From positions 62,001 to 126,000 of the forward strand of contig NZ_JAGPWD010000008.1 in assembly GCF_018119395.1 (NCBI RefSeq): DNA of 64,000 nt, read 5' to 3'. The notes beneath the pieces are model-generated. The model saw only the letters and a program-made list of their open reading frames with translations. It did no database searches and was not told the origin of the DNA. Below, in pieces: positions 8,176 to 16,542 of this stretch. The translations under genes were made by a program, and so were the position numbers. How positions within the stretch are numbered: position 1 is the first letter of the stretch; the number at the start of each line of letters is the position of its first letter. Source of the stretch: Massilia sp. ZL223 (lineage in GTDB: Bacteria > Pseudomonadota > Gammaproteobacteria > Burkholderiales > Burkholderiaceae_D).

Positions 8176-8499
8176 TTATTTCACACGGATGTCGTTTTTG
8201 ACCGAAGTCACGCCTTTCACGCCACGCGCGATCTCCACGGCGCGCTGTGCATCGCCCGGCTGGGCCACGAAGCCCGACAGCTGGACGTCGCCCTTGTAGG
8301 TCTCGACGTTCACCTCGGTCGCCTTCACGTTCGGGTCGGCGGCCAGGGCTGCCTTCACCTTGGTGGTGATGACGGCGTCGTCGACGTATTCGCCGGCGGT
8401 CTTGGCGGTGTTGTCCGAGCTGTTCGATGCGCAGCCGGCAGCGGTGATGGCGACGGCGGCGGTGAAGGCGGCGGTGATGAGGCGTTGTGCGATTTTCAT
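8176..8499 (-). CDS. BON-domain lipoprotein (OsmY-like)
   Basis: A 107-aa periplasmic lipoprotein. The signal peptide ends in a lipobox TAAGC with Cys23. One BON domain (about 38-107) carries DDAVITTKVKAAL, VNVETYKGDVQLSGFV and GVKGVTSVKNDIRVK, the standard pattern of OsmY/Kbp-type domains that bind phospholipid at membranes. It is a close relative of the gene at 16543-16872. It follows the Cys-repeat protein gene by 85 bp on the same strand, so the two may be co-transcribed. Envelope stress is the likely setting. Confidence 0.88.
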   Translation of the reverse strand: MKIAQRLITAAFTAAVAITAAGCASNSSDNTAKTAGEYVDDAVITTKVKAALAADPNVKATEVNVETYKGDVQLSGFVAQPGDAQRAVEIARGVKGVTSVKNDIRVK

Positions 8500-8584
8500 G
8501 ATGGCTCCTTGTTAGTGGTCAGAGATACAGCTGTGCCCTGTCGGGCGGGTTGTGCAGCACCGGCGCCGGCCGGCGCGCGGGGTC

Positions 8585-9136
8585 TTATTTACCGAAGGCG
8601 GCTTTCGCGGCGTTCACGCACTGGTCCTTGGCGGCGCCGGCGAAGGCGTCGCATTTTTCCAGCGCCACCCTGTATTCGGCGGCAATCTTGTCTTCGCGCG
8701 CATCGAGGCGCGCCTCGATGGTCTTGCGGTCGGCCTTGGCGTCGGCCTGGGCCGCCACCAGCACGGCCTTGGCCTGCTCCATGCATACGTCGCGGTCGTT
8801 GCCCGCCAGGCCGGCGCAGCGCACCTTGTCGCGGTCGTAGTTGGCCGAGGCGATGCGCATCCGCGCCTTGGTGTAGGCGGCCAGGGTGTTCTTGTAGGCG
8901 GCGCCCGCTTCTTCGTCGACACGGACGCGCGCCGCGCGCGCTTCGGCCACGCACAGGTCATGCGGATTGCCGGCGATCAGGTCGCACTTGGCGCGCGCCG
9001 CTTTGTAGTTCGCCGCGGCGGACTCGCGTGCCTGCTCGTAAGCCGTTTTCGCATCCGGCACCGGTTGTTGCGCACGGCTGTGTCCGGCCCAACCGAGGGC
9101 AGCGCCGAGCAGCAAAAGCGCATGCGAGGTTTTCAT
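8585..9136 (-). CDS. Secreted protein with three two-cysteine repeats
   Basis: A 183-aa exported protein with a signal peptide ending around GHSRA-Q. Three similar alpha-helical units each contain a Cys pair: KCDLIAGNPHDLC, RCAGLAGNDRDVC and KCDAFAGAAKDQC. The spacing C-x10-C suggests disulfide-closed helical hairpins in the periplasm. The rest is rich in Ala, Lys and Glu. GGAGAAGAAAAA precedes the ATG at 9136. A one-repeat relative lies at 10032-10439. Family function is unknown. It is divergent from the glycine-zipper gene at 9330. Confidence 0.75.
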   Translation of the reverse strand: MKTSHALLLLGAALGWAGHSRAQQPVPDAKTAYEQARESAAANYKAARAKCDLIAGNPHDLCVAEARAARVRVDEEAGAAYKNTLAAYTKARMRIASANYDRDKVRCAGLAGNDRDVCMEQAKAVLVAAQADAKADRKTIEARLDAREDKIAAEYRVALEKCDAFAGAAKDQCVNAAKAAFGK

Positions 9137-9259
9137 TTTTTCTTCTCCATTTGTCAACACGCTAACCCACGTTGTACACGTCGCGCCCAGCGTTTTCTGT
9201 TCGGTATCGAACACATTCGACAGGACACAACAGTTCGGCCCGGCTGCCTCGAAAGGTGG

Positions 9260-9273
9260 GTGCGGCACCGCAC
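9260..9273 (+). promoter_or_regulatory. Regulon palindrome, site 3 (GTGCG GCAC CGCAC)
   Basis: A perfect 5-N4-5 palindrome in the divergent spacer. TAATCT (9296-9301) begins exactly 29.5 bp from the centre toward the glycine-zipper gene at 9330. No good -10 is seen at the same spacing toward 9136. Confidence 0.6.
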
Positions 9274-9329
9274 AGACCCCCTATGTCCACATGGCTAATC
9301 TGAGCTCATACTTTTGTCAGGAGAACAAC

Positions 9330-9806
9330 ATGAACGCTACCCGCACCCTCGCCGCCGTCGTCGTCGCCACTGGCGCCCTGCTCACTGGCTGCGCCAGCAA
9401 TAATCCCCAGCCGTACAACGACGGTTATGCCAGCGGCGGCTACGCCAATGGCCGCTACGACAATGCCAACATGGGCTACGGCACCATCGAATCGATCCAG
9501 GTGACCCGGGCCGACGGCCGCACCAGCGGCGCCGGCGCGCTGCTGGGCGGCGTGGTCGGCGCCCTGGCCGGCAACCAGGTCGGCAGCGGCAGCGGCCGTA
9601 CCGCCGCCACCGTGGCCGGCGGTGTCGCCGGCGCTGCGATCGGCAACCGCGTCGAAGGCAACCGCAACGCGACCGGCCAGGAGCTCTACCAAATCAACAT
9701 CCGCATGGACAACGGCGAATACCGCACCGTGACCCAGGACAGCGTGTATGACCTGCGCGTCGGTAATCGGGTTCGCATGGTCGACGGCCGCGTCTATCGC
9801 TACTAA
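9330..9806 (+). CDS. Glycine-zipper 2TM lipoprotein (17-kDa antigen family)
   Basis: A 158-aa outer-membrane lipoprotein. The signal peptide ends in a lipobox LTGC with Cys22. A Tyr/Gly/Asn-rich spacer follows, then a glycine zipper (about 75-112: GAGALLGGVVGALAGNQVG and GGVAGAAIGNRVEG) and a C-terminal soluble domain (YQINIRMDNGEYRTVTQ, VGNRVRMVDGRVYRY). This is the Rickettsia 17-kDa antigen/SlyB-like arrangement, thought to stabilise the outer membrane under stress. CAGGAGAACAAC supports the ATG at 9330. Its C-terminal half closely resembles that of the protein at 18157-18924. Confidence 0.88.
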   Translation: MNATRTLAAVVVATGALLTGCASNNPQPYNDGYASGGYANGRYDNANMGYGTIESIQVTRADGRTSGAGALLGGVVGALAGNQVGSGSGRTAATVAGGVAGAAIGNRVEGNRNATGQELYQINIRMDNGEYRTVTQDSVYDLRVGNRVRMVDGRVYRY

Positions 9807-9829
9807 TCGGCTGCAGGCGGTAGGCAGCG

Positions 9830-9982
9830 ATGGGCGCGCTTCTGCTCGTCATCCTGCTGGTGGCCCTGGTCGGCGTACTGCCGACCTGGAGCCACAGTCG
9901 AAGCTGGGGATATGGCCCGGTTGGGGTGACCGGCGTGCTGGTGATCGTGCTGGTCGTCCTGCTGCTGACCGGATGGCTGTAG
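9830..9982 (+). CDS. DUF3309-family small membrane protein
   Basis: A 50-aa protein beginning MGALLLVILLVALVGVLPTW. Two hydrophobic segments flank the motif LPTWSHSRSWGYGP, the signature of the DUF3309 family. It starts 23 bp after the glycine-zipper gene and is probably co-transcribed with it. Function is unknown, but the family recurs beside stress and envelope genes in proteobacteria. Confidence 0.88.
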   Translation: MGALLLVILLVALVGVLPTWSHSRSWGYGPVGVTGVLVIVLVVLLLTGWL

Positions 9983-10031
9983 TCTGACCGGCCGGCGCCG
10001 CGTGCGCCGGATATTGAAGCTGGAGGCAAGC

Positions 10032-10439
10032 ATGGAACACATGAACCGCCTGGTGCGCGGCGTTTGCGCCTGCGCGCTCGGCATCGCTGCGCTCGCGGCG
10101 CAGGCGCAAGTACAGGAACCGGCGAAGGAACAGGCCCAGCCCCAGGCGGGCGCCGAGGCCGCCGTACGCAACACCGATGCCGCGGTGAATCCGACCGTCG
10201 CACGGCAGCAGGCGCGCGAGATCGCGCAAGGCGATCCGGCGCGCTGGTACCGCGACGATCCGACCCGCCAGGCAAAGATGAAGACGCTGCAGAAGGAAAT
10301 CGGCGCCGCGCTGCAGGAAGCGCAGAACGCGTGCAAGAAGCGCCCCGCCGCCGAACGCAGCGCCTGCATGAAGGAAGCGCGCGCAACCTGGCAGCAGGAC
10401 ATGGCCCAGGCCAAGGCGCAGCTGGACCAGGAGCAGTGA
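10032..10439 (+). CDS. Small secreted protein with one two-cysteine unit
   Basis: A 135-aa exported protein. The signal peptide ends near LAAQA-Q and is followed by a Gln/Glu/Pro-rich segment. The C-terminal helix region has NACKKRPAAERSAC, a Cys pair resembling the three repeats of the protein at 8585-9136. GGAGGCAAGC precedes the ATG at 10032. It lies 49 bp after the DUF3309 gene and may be the third gene of that operon. Function is unknown. Confidence 0.7.
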   Translation: MEHMNRLVRGVCACALGIAALAAQAQVQEPAKEQAQPQAGAEAAVRNTDAAVNPTVARQQAREIAQGDPARWYRDDPTRQAKMKTLQKEIGAALQEAQNACKKRPAAERSACMKEARATWQQDMAQAKAQLDQEQ

Positions 10440-10572
10440 GCCAGGACTGACAGGCACACATCGCCGGCTGGAGCCGGCCGTCTTGGCGGCCGGCCAGGCA
10501 GCTCCGCGCCGCGAGCGCGTCCCCTCTTCTCTCTCCCCCGATCCAACGCCACCATGTTCGCCTGGACACCTA

Positions 10573-10672
10573 GGGTTGGCGGCTACGCCGCCGACGCAGT
10601 GATGCTCAACGTCTCTCTCATCGGCCGATTCTCGACGCAGTTTGAACGCGTCGGCGGCGAAGCCGCCAACCC
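10573..10672. repeat. REPIN-like inverted repeat pair
   Basis: Two 25-nt arms (10573-10597 and 10648-10672) are inverted copies matching at 24 of 25 positions, separated by 50 bp. Each arm is itself palindromic (GGCGGCTACGCCGCC and GGCGGCGAAGCCGCC). This is the layout of a REPIN, a pair of REP sequences mobilised by a RAYT transposase. No RAYT gene is in the window. Confidence 0.65.
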
Positions 10673-10730
10673 TGCTCCTCCGTTCCTTGTTGACAGTCGG
10701 CGCGCGCATTGGCCGCCATCCATGCTGCAC

Positions 10731-10766
10731 AAAAAAAGACGGCGTCCAATCCCCGATTGAGACGCC
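10731..10766 (-). terminator. Terminator of the ferritin-DUF883 operon
   Basis: GGCGTC (10741-10746) plus AATC pairs with GATT plus GACGCC (10761-10766). On the minus strand it is followed by GTCTTTTTTT. It lies about 60 bp after the stop of the last gene of the minus-strand operon (10830-12585). Confidence 0.75.
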
Positions 10767-10829
10767 GCTCAAGCCCCACCATATTCGTGACAGGCTTCTT
10801 GTGCTTCTTGTCGTGCAGCCCAGTGCCGG

Positions 10830-11219
10830 CTAGTGCGCCAGTTGCTGTTGCTGCGCCTTCCTGCGATTCAGATACCAGCCCAGCGCCCCCACTGCCAGCA
10901 CCGCGCCCGCCGCCGGCTTGCCCAGCCGGCGCTGGCGGACGAAATTCACCACGGCCAGCGCGTACGGCATCAACACCGACACATTGGTGCCCGTCGGCTT
11001 GAGCAGCGCGTCGGCGCGTGCACGCAGGGCCCAGGTGGCGTGGTCGATCGCCGAATGCAGCATCACCTCAGGCCGTGCCGCGTGCCGGATGTGCGCCTTC
11101 GCATGCGCCACGCCGGCCCGGAAGAATTCCCCTTCGCGCAGCAGCTCCTGCTTGCGGGCTACCGGGTCCAGGCTATGCTTGTGACCCGCCAAACCAGTCG
11201 TTCCGTCATGATTGTGCAT
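10830..11219 (-). CDS. Conserved hypothetical protein of the DUF883/YqjE operon
   Basis: A 129-aa protein. A His-rich start is followed by a helical region (RKQELLREGEFFRAGVAHAKAHIRHAARPE) and one C-terminal hydrophobic segment (AAGAVLAVGALGWYLNRRK), a likely single-pass anchor in the style of the YqjD/YqjE/YqjK cluster. It is the last gene of a four-gene operon: ferritin-like, DUF883, YqjE-like, then this one, with gaps of 18-52 bp. It may correspond positionally to YqjK but is not recognisably homologous. Function is unknown. Confidence 0.75.
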   Translation of the reverse strand: MHNHDGTTGLAGHKHSLDPVARKQELLREGEFFRAGVAHAKAHIRHAARPEVMLHSAIDHATWALRARADALLKPTGTNVSVLMPYALAVVNFVRQRRLGKPAAGAVLAVGALGWYLNRRKAQQQQLAH

Positions 11220-11243
11220 GATTCCTCCCCATCGTGTCGCCGC

Positions 11244-11630
11244 TTAGAGCAGCATGTCGCGGTCGTTCTTCAGTTCCTTCATGGTCGCAGGGAGAGCCAG
11301 CTTGTTTTGCTTCAGCATGGACAGTCCCTTCGCCACCAGCACCGCAGTGACGAGAAGAAAAATGACGAACATAATCAACAGGATCTTCCAGCCCATGGCA
11401 TCCCAGGCCAGCGCCACCACCATGGCCGTGCCGTAGGCGACGGCGAACCAGATCGAGAGCACGGCGACGGCGAAGATCGCCACCAGCTCGATCACGTGGT
11501 TGCGCACTTCGGACAGCTCGAGCGCGGCCAGTTCCACACGCGAGACGAGCAGGCCGAAGATGCTCTTGCCCAGGCTGGAGATCCCGCCCATGAGGCCGGG
11601 GTTGTGCACTACGGTATCGTTTTTTTCCAC
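11244..11630 (-). CDS. YqjE-like phage-holin-family membrane protein
   Basis: A 128-aa inner-membrane protein of the Phage_holin_3_6 (YqjE, DUF1469) family. An amphipathic N-terminal helix (GLLVSRVELAALELSEVRNH) precedes two transmembrane segments (LVAIFAVAVLSIWFAVAYGTAM and ILLIMFVIFLLVTAVLVA) and a short basic tail. Despite the family name this is not lysis-related; in enterobacteria the yqjDEK cluster is stationary-phase and ribosome/membrane linked. It sits between the DUF883 gene and the 129-aa gene. Confidence 0.82.
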   Translation of the reverse strand: MEKNDTVVHNPGLMGGISSLGKSIFGLLVSRVELAALELSEVRNHVIELVAIFAVAVLSIWFAVAYGTAMVVALAWDAMGWKILLIMFVIFLLVTAVLVAKGLSMLKQNKLALPATMKELKNDRDMLL

Positions 11631-11648
11631 GGCAGCCCCCGGCGCAGA

Positions 11649-11999
11649 TTATTTGGAATTGCGGCTAAGCAGCACACCGAGCAGGATGCCGACGCCGGCC
11701 GCGACGGCCATGGTGCGCCATGGGTTGTCCTTCACGTAGACATCGGCCTCGTGCGCCAGTTCCTTGCTGCGCTCCACGGCCTGGCCCTGCATGGTGCTGG
11801 CCTTGCCGAGCGCGCGGTCCAGCATTTCCATGCCGCGGTGGCGCAGCTCGTCGGCCTTCTCGCCGGTCAGGTTGGCCGCCGCCGTCAGCATCGACTGCGC
11901 ATCGCGCACCAGGGCCTTCATGTCGGACTGGGTGGCGTAGGTGGCGCCGCTGATCGGATGCAGGCTGTCGTTGCTGGAAGAGCGGTGTGTGTGGTGCAT
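11649..11999 (-). CDS. DUF883 (YqjD/ElaB-like) protein
   Basis: A 116-aa protein. A long amphipathic helix (about 25-90, DMKALVRDAQSMLTAAANLTGEKADELRHRG) precedes VKDNPWRTMAVAAGVGILLGVLLSR, the conserved C-terminal anchor of the DUF883 family. Relatives YqjD and ElaB bind ribosomes at the inner membrane in stationary phase; that role is known for the family, not shown here. It is the second gene of the ferritin-led operon. Confidence 0.88.
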   Translation of the reverse strand: MHHTHRSSSNDSLHPISGATYATQSDMKALVRDAQSMLTAAANLTGEKADELRHRGMEMLDRALGKASTMQGQAVERSKELAHEADVYVKDNPWRTMAVAAGVGILLGVLLSRNSK

Positions 12000-12051
12000 G
12001 ATCTACTCCTTTGTGTCGTTGTGATAGGTGTTGATGGTTGGCCGGCCCGCT

Positions 12052-12585
12052 TCAGGACAGCAGGTCGCGCATGTCGTCGGCGTGCTCCTCCTCGACCGCC
12101 ATGATGTCGGTGAGCATCTTGACCGTGGTCGGGTCCTTGTCGCCGATGGTGGCGATCATCTGGCGGTAGGACTCGATCGCCACCCGCTCGGCGATCAGGT
12201 CGGCGCGGATCATGGCCTGCACGTCCTCGGATTCGTCGTACTCGGCGTGGCTGCGCGAGGTCAGCGTGGCCGGGTTGAAGTTCGGCGAGCCGTTCAGCTG
12301 GACGATGCGCTCGGCGATGCGGTCGGCATGGTCCTGCTCCTGCTGGGCGTGCTCGAGGAACTCGGCCTTGATGTGGCCGGTGTTGGGGCCGCTCACCGTG
12401 TAGTAGTGGCGCTTGTAGCGCAGCACGCACAGCAGCTCGGTGGCCAGCGCGTCGTTGAGCATCGCGATGACCGCTTCGCGGTCGGCCTGGTAGCCCTCGG
12501 TGACGGCGCCGTCGTCGAGGTTGGCCGCGGCGCGGCGGATCGCGCCGATGTCGAAGCCGTGCGCTAACTTGGTCTTCTGTTCCAT
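12052..12585 (-). CDS. Ferritin-like/bacterioferritin-type protein
   Basis: A 177-aa four-helix protein with a ferritin-like di-iron pattern: Glu in LNDALATELLCVLRYKRHYY, EHAQQEQDHADRIAERI (ExxxxxxH), DLIAERVAIESYRQM, and VEEEHADDMRDLL. This fits iron storage or DNA protection under oxidative stress. GGATTCACT precedes the ATG at 12585. It leads the operon with DUF883, YqjE-like and a 129-aa protein. The promoter region (12586-12674) has a tandem TTTTACC motif but no regulon palindrome. Confidence 0.85.
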   Translation of the reverse strand: MEQKTKLAHGFDIGAIRRAAANLDDGAVTEGYQADREAVIAMLNDALATELLCVLRYKRHYYTVSGPNTGHIKAEFLEHAQQEQDHADRIAERIVQLNGSPNFNPATLTSRSHAEYDESEDVQAMIRADLIAERVAIESYRQMIATIGDKDPTTVKMLTDIMAVEEEHADDMRDLLS

Positions 12586-12674
12586 AGTGAATCCTTACAT
12601 TACGGTAAAAACGTAGGGTAAAAGCCGGCGGCGAAAGCGTGCCATTCATGCCCGGGCGGTGCCGGGCGGCCGTC

Positions 12675-13598
12675 TCAGCGCCCTGCCGCGCGCGGCGGAA
12701 TCTGCGCGCCCTCGTTCGACAGCACGATCTCCACCCGGCGATTCAGCTGGCGATTGCCGGCGGTGTCGTTCGGCGCCACCGGGAAGGCTTCGCCATAGGC
12801 GCGCATCGCGATCCGCTCGCGCGGCACGCCCAGCTGGCCGAGGGCGGTGGCCACGGCGTTGGCGCGGCGCTGCGCCAGTTCCAGGTTGTAGGTCTCGCTG
12901 CCGACACTGTCGGTAAACCCTTCGACCAGCACGCTACGGTTCGGGTTCTGCGCCATCACGTCGGCCAGCTTGCGCAGGGTCGACATGCCGTTCGGCGTCA
13001 GGCTGGACTTGTCGGTGCCGAACAGCACGTCGCCGATCGTCACCACATAGCCGCGCTCGGTCTTGACGGCATGCAGCTCCACCAGCAGGGCTTCGAGCTG
13101 GGCCGCGCGCTGGGCCAGCGCCGCGTTCTGCTGCTGGGCGGCCTGGGCCTGGGCCTGGGCGGCCGCCGCCTGCTGCTGGGCCGCCGCGGCCTGGGCCTGG
13201 GCGGCCTCGGCTTCGCGCCTGGCGCGCTCGGCCTCGGCGGTGCGGGCTTCCAGGCGCACGGCATCGCGTTCGCGCCCGGCGTTGGCGATATCGGCCTCGG
13301 CGGCCTTGGCCTTGGCGACTTCCTGGGCGGTGGCGATCTTCTGCTTGGCCAGGTAGGCCAGGCGGTCGATGTCGTTCAGGCTCTCGCGGCGCGCGGCGGC
13401 GGCGTTGGCCTGGTCGAGGGCGTCGCTGGCCTGCTTGAACTCGAGCGGCGCGTAGGACGAAATCTGCGGATTGTTGTTGGCGGCGACGAAATCGGCGCGC
13501 GCCTGGTCGAGGGTCGGGGTGGTCACGGGGGCGCTCGCGCAGGCAACCGCCAGGACGGCGGCGGCCAGCATCGAGATCACGGGCTTGCGGTTGTTCAT
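12675..13598 (-). CDS. DUF4398/OmpA-domain lipoprotein
   Basis: A 307-aa envelope protein. The signal peptide has the lipobox-like LAVACAS with Cys20. A DUF4398 helical region (about 25-100: DQARADFVAANNNPQISSYAPLEFKQA) is followed by an Ala/Gln/Glu coiled-coil (about 100-185) and a peptidoglycan-binding OmpA domain (about 190-300: FGTDKSSL, VEGFTDSVGSETYNLELAQRRANAV, NRRVEIVLS). It lies 94 bp after the short DUF4398 gene and is probably its operon partner. It likely tethers the outer membrane to the wall. The ATG at 13598 is chosen for the signal peptide. Confidence 0.88.
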   Translation of the reverse strand: MNNRKPVISMLAAAVLAVACASAPVTTPTLDQARADFVAANNNPQISSYAPLEFKQASDALDQANAAAARRESLNDIDRLAYLAKQKIATAQEVAKAKAAEADIANAGRERDAVRLEARTAEAERARREAEAAQAQAAAAQQQAAAAQAQAQAAQQQNAALAQRAAQLEALLVELHAVKTERGYVVTIGDVLFGTDKSSLTPNGMSTLRKLADVMAQNPNRSVLVEGFTDSVGSETYNLELAQRRANAVATALGQLGVPRERIAMRAYGEAFPVAPNDTAGNRQLNRRVEIVLSNEGAQIPPRAAGR

Positions 13599-13692
13599 GG
13601 TCTGGTCCTCTTCTTGTTCGGGCGCCATGGGCGCGGACGCATGGGTGGCCGGTGCGCCGGCCTCGCGTGGCCGGGCGCTCGCGGCTGGACGC

Positions 13693-14157
13693 TTACTGCT
13701 GTTGCTGCGGTTGCGGGGTCGGCTGCGGCTGCTGGGTCGTGCCGGTCTGGCTGCTGCCCATCTGGGTGCTGCCGGCATTGGCGCGGTCGACTTCCTCGCG
13801 CAGCACGCGCAAGTCTTCGTTCAGCTGGTTGGCGGTGGCGTTGGCCTTGGCCGAGCGGGCCTTGCTCTGGGCCAGCTTGGCGTCGGCCTGGGCCTGGATC
13901 GCGAGTTCGCGCGCCAGCTTGTAGTCCTTGGCCGCCAGCGCCTGGTTGGCGCGCAGCATCTTCGAACGCGCAGCCGAGACTTCCTCGGGAGCCAGTTCGG
14001 CGGCGCCGGCGGCGACGGCGTTTTCGACGGCGTTGCGCGACACCGCCACGTCGGCGGTCGCGGGCGCCTTCTGTTCGCTGGCGCAAGCGGTGAGCGCCAG
14101 GACGGCGCACAGGCAGCCGAGACGGGCCAGATGTTGCATCGGATGAGTCTTGTCCAT
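13693..14157 (-). CDS. DUF4398-domain lipoprotein
   Basis: A 154-aa lipoprotein with lipobox ALTAC (Cys25). A helical DUF4398 domain (ELAPEEVSAARSKMLRANQALAAKDY) continues as a coiled coil, then a Gln/Pro-rich tail (QPQPTPQPQQQQ). CCAGGAGACTGTG precedes the ATG at 14157. It is paired with the DUF4398-OmpA gene; together they look like a membrane-wall linker unit. It is divergent from the AsmA gene. Confidence 0.82.
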   Translation of the reverse strand: MDKTHPMQHLARLGCLCAVLALTACASEQKAPATADVAVSRNAVENAVAAGAAELAPEEVSAARSKMLRANQALAAKDYKLARELAIQAQADAKLAQSKARSAKANATANQLNEDLRVLREEVDRANAGSTQMGSSQTGTTQQPQPTPQPQQQQ

Positions 14158-14276
14158 CACAGTCTCCTGGGGTGAAGATGATTTAGACAAGGTTATAAAC
14201 CTGTTATCGGAATCGCTCGGTTCGCTGGCGCACATTGCCCCAGCGAAGGCCCTGCGGCGGGGGCCTTCCGCGATGG

Positions 14277-14290
14277 GTGCGGCACCGCAC
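14277..14290 (+). promoter_or_regulatory. Regulon palindrome, site 4 (GTGCG GCAC CGCAC)
   Basis: Identical in sequence to site 3. TACGCT (14313-14318) begins 29.5 bp from the centre toward the AsmA gene at 14351. Confidence 0.6.
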
Positions 14291-14350
14291 ATCAATACGC
14301 TTCGGCTTGCGCTACGCTCGGCCCAACAATCCCTGACAGGAAGGACCGCC

Positions 14351-16429
14351 ATGGCCGACATGCCGACGCCGGCGGCCACGAACTCCGAGGCCGGCCGCAA
14401 GCACAAAAGCAAGAAAAAGATCCTCTTGACCATCCTGGGCATCGTCATCGCGCTGCCCGTGCTGGCCATTATCTTCATCCTCACCTTCGACTGGAACCGC
14501 GCGCGGCCCTGGATCAACACCCGGGTCAGCGATGCGATCGACCGTCCCTTCGCCATCCGCGGCGACCTCGAGGTCGAATGGGAACGTCCGGCCAGGAACA
14601 TGGCCCCGGCCGAGCGCACCTGGCGCGACCACATCCCCTGGCCCTACCTCTACGCCGACGATGTGTACGTGGGCAATCCGGCGAACCTGCCGGTGCGCGA
14701 CATGGCCAGCGTACGCCAGTTCTCGTTCTCGCTCAATCCATTCGCGCTGCTGGACAAGACCATCCACATTCCGCTGCTGCGCTTCGACTCGCCGCGCGTG
14801 GACCTGCTGCGCACCGACGAAACCCACAACAACTGGACCTTCAAGCGCAACCAGGAGAAATCGCGCTGGAAGCTCGACCTCGAGCGCGTGGTGCTGACCG
14901 ACGGCGTCGTGCACATCAAGGACGCGGTCACCAAGGCCGATGTCACGGCCCAGGTGCGCACCCTCGACAAGGATCCGAAATACGGCGTCGGCTGGACCCT
15001 GAGCGGCACCTACAACGGCGCGCCCGTGAAAGGCGGCGGCAAGGCCGGCGCGGTGCTCTCGCTCAAGCAGCAGAGCACGCCCTACCCCATCCAGGCCGAT
15101 ATGCGCTCCGGCAAGACGCGCATCGCCGTCGAAGGCACGGTGACGCGCCCGGCCAGGCTGGCGGCGCTCGACCTCAAGCTCGACCTGGCGGGTCCCAGCA
15201 TGGACCAGCTGTACTACTTCACCAAGGTGCTGCTGCCGACCACCGGCCCGTTCTCGACCTCGGGGCACCTGACCGGCACGCTCAGCGAAGACAGCAAGCG
15301 CTGGGTGTATGAGGACTTCAAGGGCAAGGTGGGCTCGAGCGACATCGGCGGCCGGCTCGAATACGTCACCGGCGGCGAGCGCCCCAAGCTGTCGGGCAAC
15401 GTGCGTTCGAAACAGCTGGTGTTCGCCGACCTGGCCCCGCTGATCGGCGCCGACTCCAACAAGGCCAAGCAGGAGCGCAATGCCGAGACCCTGCAGCCCG
15501 AGGGCAAGGTGCTGCCGGTCGAGGAATTCAAGACCGAGCGCTGGAACGTGCTCGACGCCGACGTGCGCTTCGCCGCCGACCGCGTCATCCGCGACAAGGC
15601 CCTGCCGATCAGCAAGCTCTCGACCCACCTCAAGATGCAGAACGCGGTGCTGAGCCTGGAGCCGCTCGAGTTCGGCATGGCGGGCGGCACGGTGCGCTCC
15701 AACATCCGCCTGGACGGCCGCGGCCGCGAAGGCAAGAACGCGATCAAGGCCACCGCCAAGGTCGCGGCGCGCAAGATCCAGATCAAGCAGCTGTTCCCCC
15801 AGGTCGAGCAGATCCAGCAGGCGACGGTGGGCCAGATCAATGGCGACGCCCAGCTGTCTGCGGTCGGTAATTCGGTGGCCAGCTTGCTGGCCGGCTCGAA
15901 CGGCGAGCTGAAGGCCCTGGTCGATCGTGGAACGGTGAGCAAGATGCTGCTGGAAATGGCTGGCCTGAACGTCGGCAACATCATCCTCACCAAGCTGTTT
16001 GGCGACAAGCAGGTCCAGCTCAATTGCGTGGCGGCCGACTTCGCCGTCACCAGCGGCATCGCCAAGACCCGCAGTTTCGTGATCGATACCGAGGAAGCCC
16101 TGATCACGGTGGACGGCGCCATCAACCTGGCCGGCGAGCAGCTCGACCTGCGCGTCAACCCGCAGACCAAGGCCCTGCGCATCTTCTCGCTTCGCGCCCC
16201 GCTCTACGTGCGCGGCCCGTTCAAGAAGCCGGACGTGTCGATCGACAAGAAGGTGCTGGCCCTGAAAGCCGGCGGCGCGGCAGCGCTGGCCGCGGCGGCG
16301 GCGCCGGTGGCGGCCCTGCTGCCCCTGATTAACGCCGGCCCGGGCGAGGACAGCGATTGCGCCCGCCTGGTGGCCCAGGCCAAGGAGAAGCCGACCGCTC
16401 CGCCGCCGGGCAAGGTCCAGCGTCGCTAA
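14351..16429 (+). CDS. AsmA-family protein (bridge-like lipid transport family)
   Basis: A 692-aa protein. A short basic cytoplasmic tail is followed by one transmembrane segment (about 25-48, ILLTILGIVIALPVLAIIFILTF), then the AsmA N-terminal domain (WNRARPWINTRVSDAIDRPFAIRGDLEVEW) and a long repeated beta-taco periplasmic region with the AsmA-2 C-terminus (ITVDGAINLAGEQLDLRVNPQTK). The family is thought to carry phospholipid across the periplasm. CAGGAAGGACCGCC precedes the ATG at 14351; a longer frame begins in the promoter. The C-terminus is Ala/Pro-rich. Confidence 0.88.
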   Translation: MADMPTPAATNSEAGRKHKSKKKILLTILGIVIALPVLAIIFILTFDWNRARPWINTRVSDAIDRPFAIRGDLEVEWERPARNMAPAERTWRDHIPWPYLYADDVYVGNPANLPVRDMASVRQFSFSLNPFALLDKTIHIPLLRFDSPRVDLLRTDETHNNWTFKRNQEKSRWKLDLERVVLTDGVVHIKDAVTKADVTAQVRTLDKDPKYGVGWTLSGTYNGAPVKGGGKAGAVLSLKQQSTPYPIQADMRSGKTRIAVEGTVTRPARLAALDLKLDLAGPSMDQLYYFTKVLLPTTGPFSTSGHLTGTLSEDSKRWVYEDFKGKVGSSDIGGRLEYVTGGERPKLSGNVRSKQLVFADLAPLIGADSNKAKQERNAETLQPEGKVLPVEEFKTERWNVLDADVRFAADRVIRDKALPISKLSTHLKMQNAVLSLEPLEFGMAGGTVRSNIRLDGRGREGKNAIKATAKVAARKIQIKQLFPQVEQIQQATVGQINGDAQLSAVGNSVASLLAGSNGELKALVDRGTVSKMLLEMAGLNVGNIILTKLFGDKQVQLNCVAADFAVTSGIAKTRSFVIDTEEALITVDGAINLAGEQLDLRVNPQTKALRIFSLRAPLYVRGPFKKPDVSIDKKVLALKAGGAAALAAAAAPVAALLPLINAGPGEDSDCARLVAQAKEKPTAPPPGKVQRR

Positions 16430-16542
16430 GGAGGATGGCGCGCACCGACTAGCGAACTGTGCCGCATCGGTGTGTTGCCGAACAGATCAGAATCGTGCGC
16501 AGGAATATGCTGGCGTCAAGTCATCGAACATTGAAAGCTGGA

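Larger units (their letters stand above)
10440..10829. other. 390-bp intergenic region with REPIN-like repeat and terminator
   Basis: No reading frame with credible codon use. It contains an inverted-repeat pair at 10573-10672 and a minus-strand terminator at 10731-10766, both listed separately. Confidence 0.7.
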
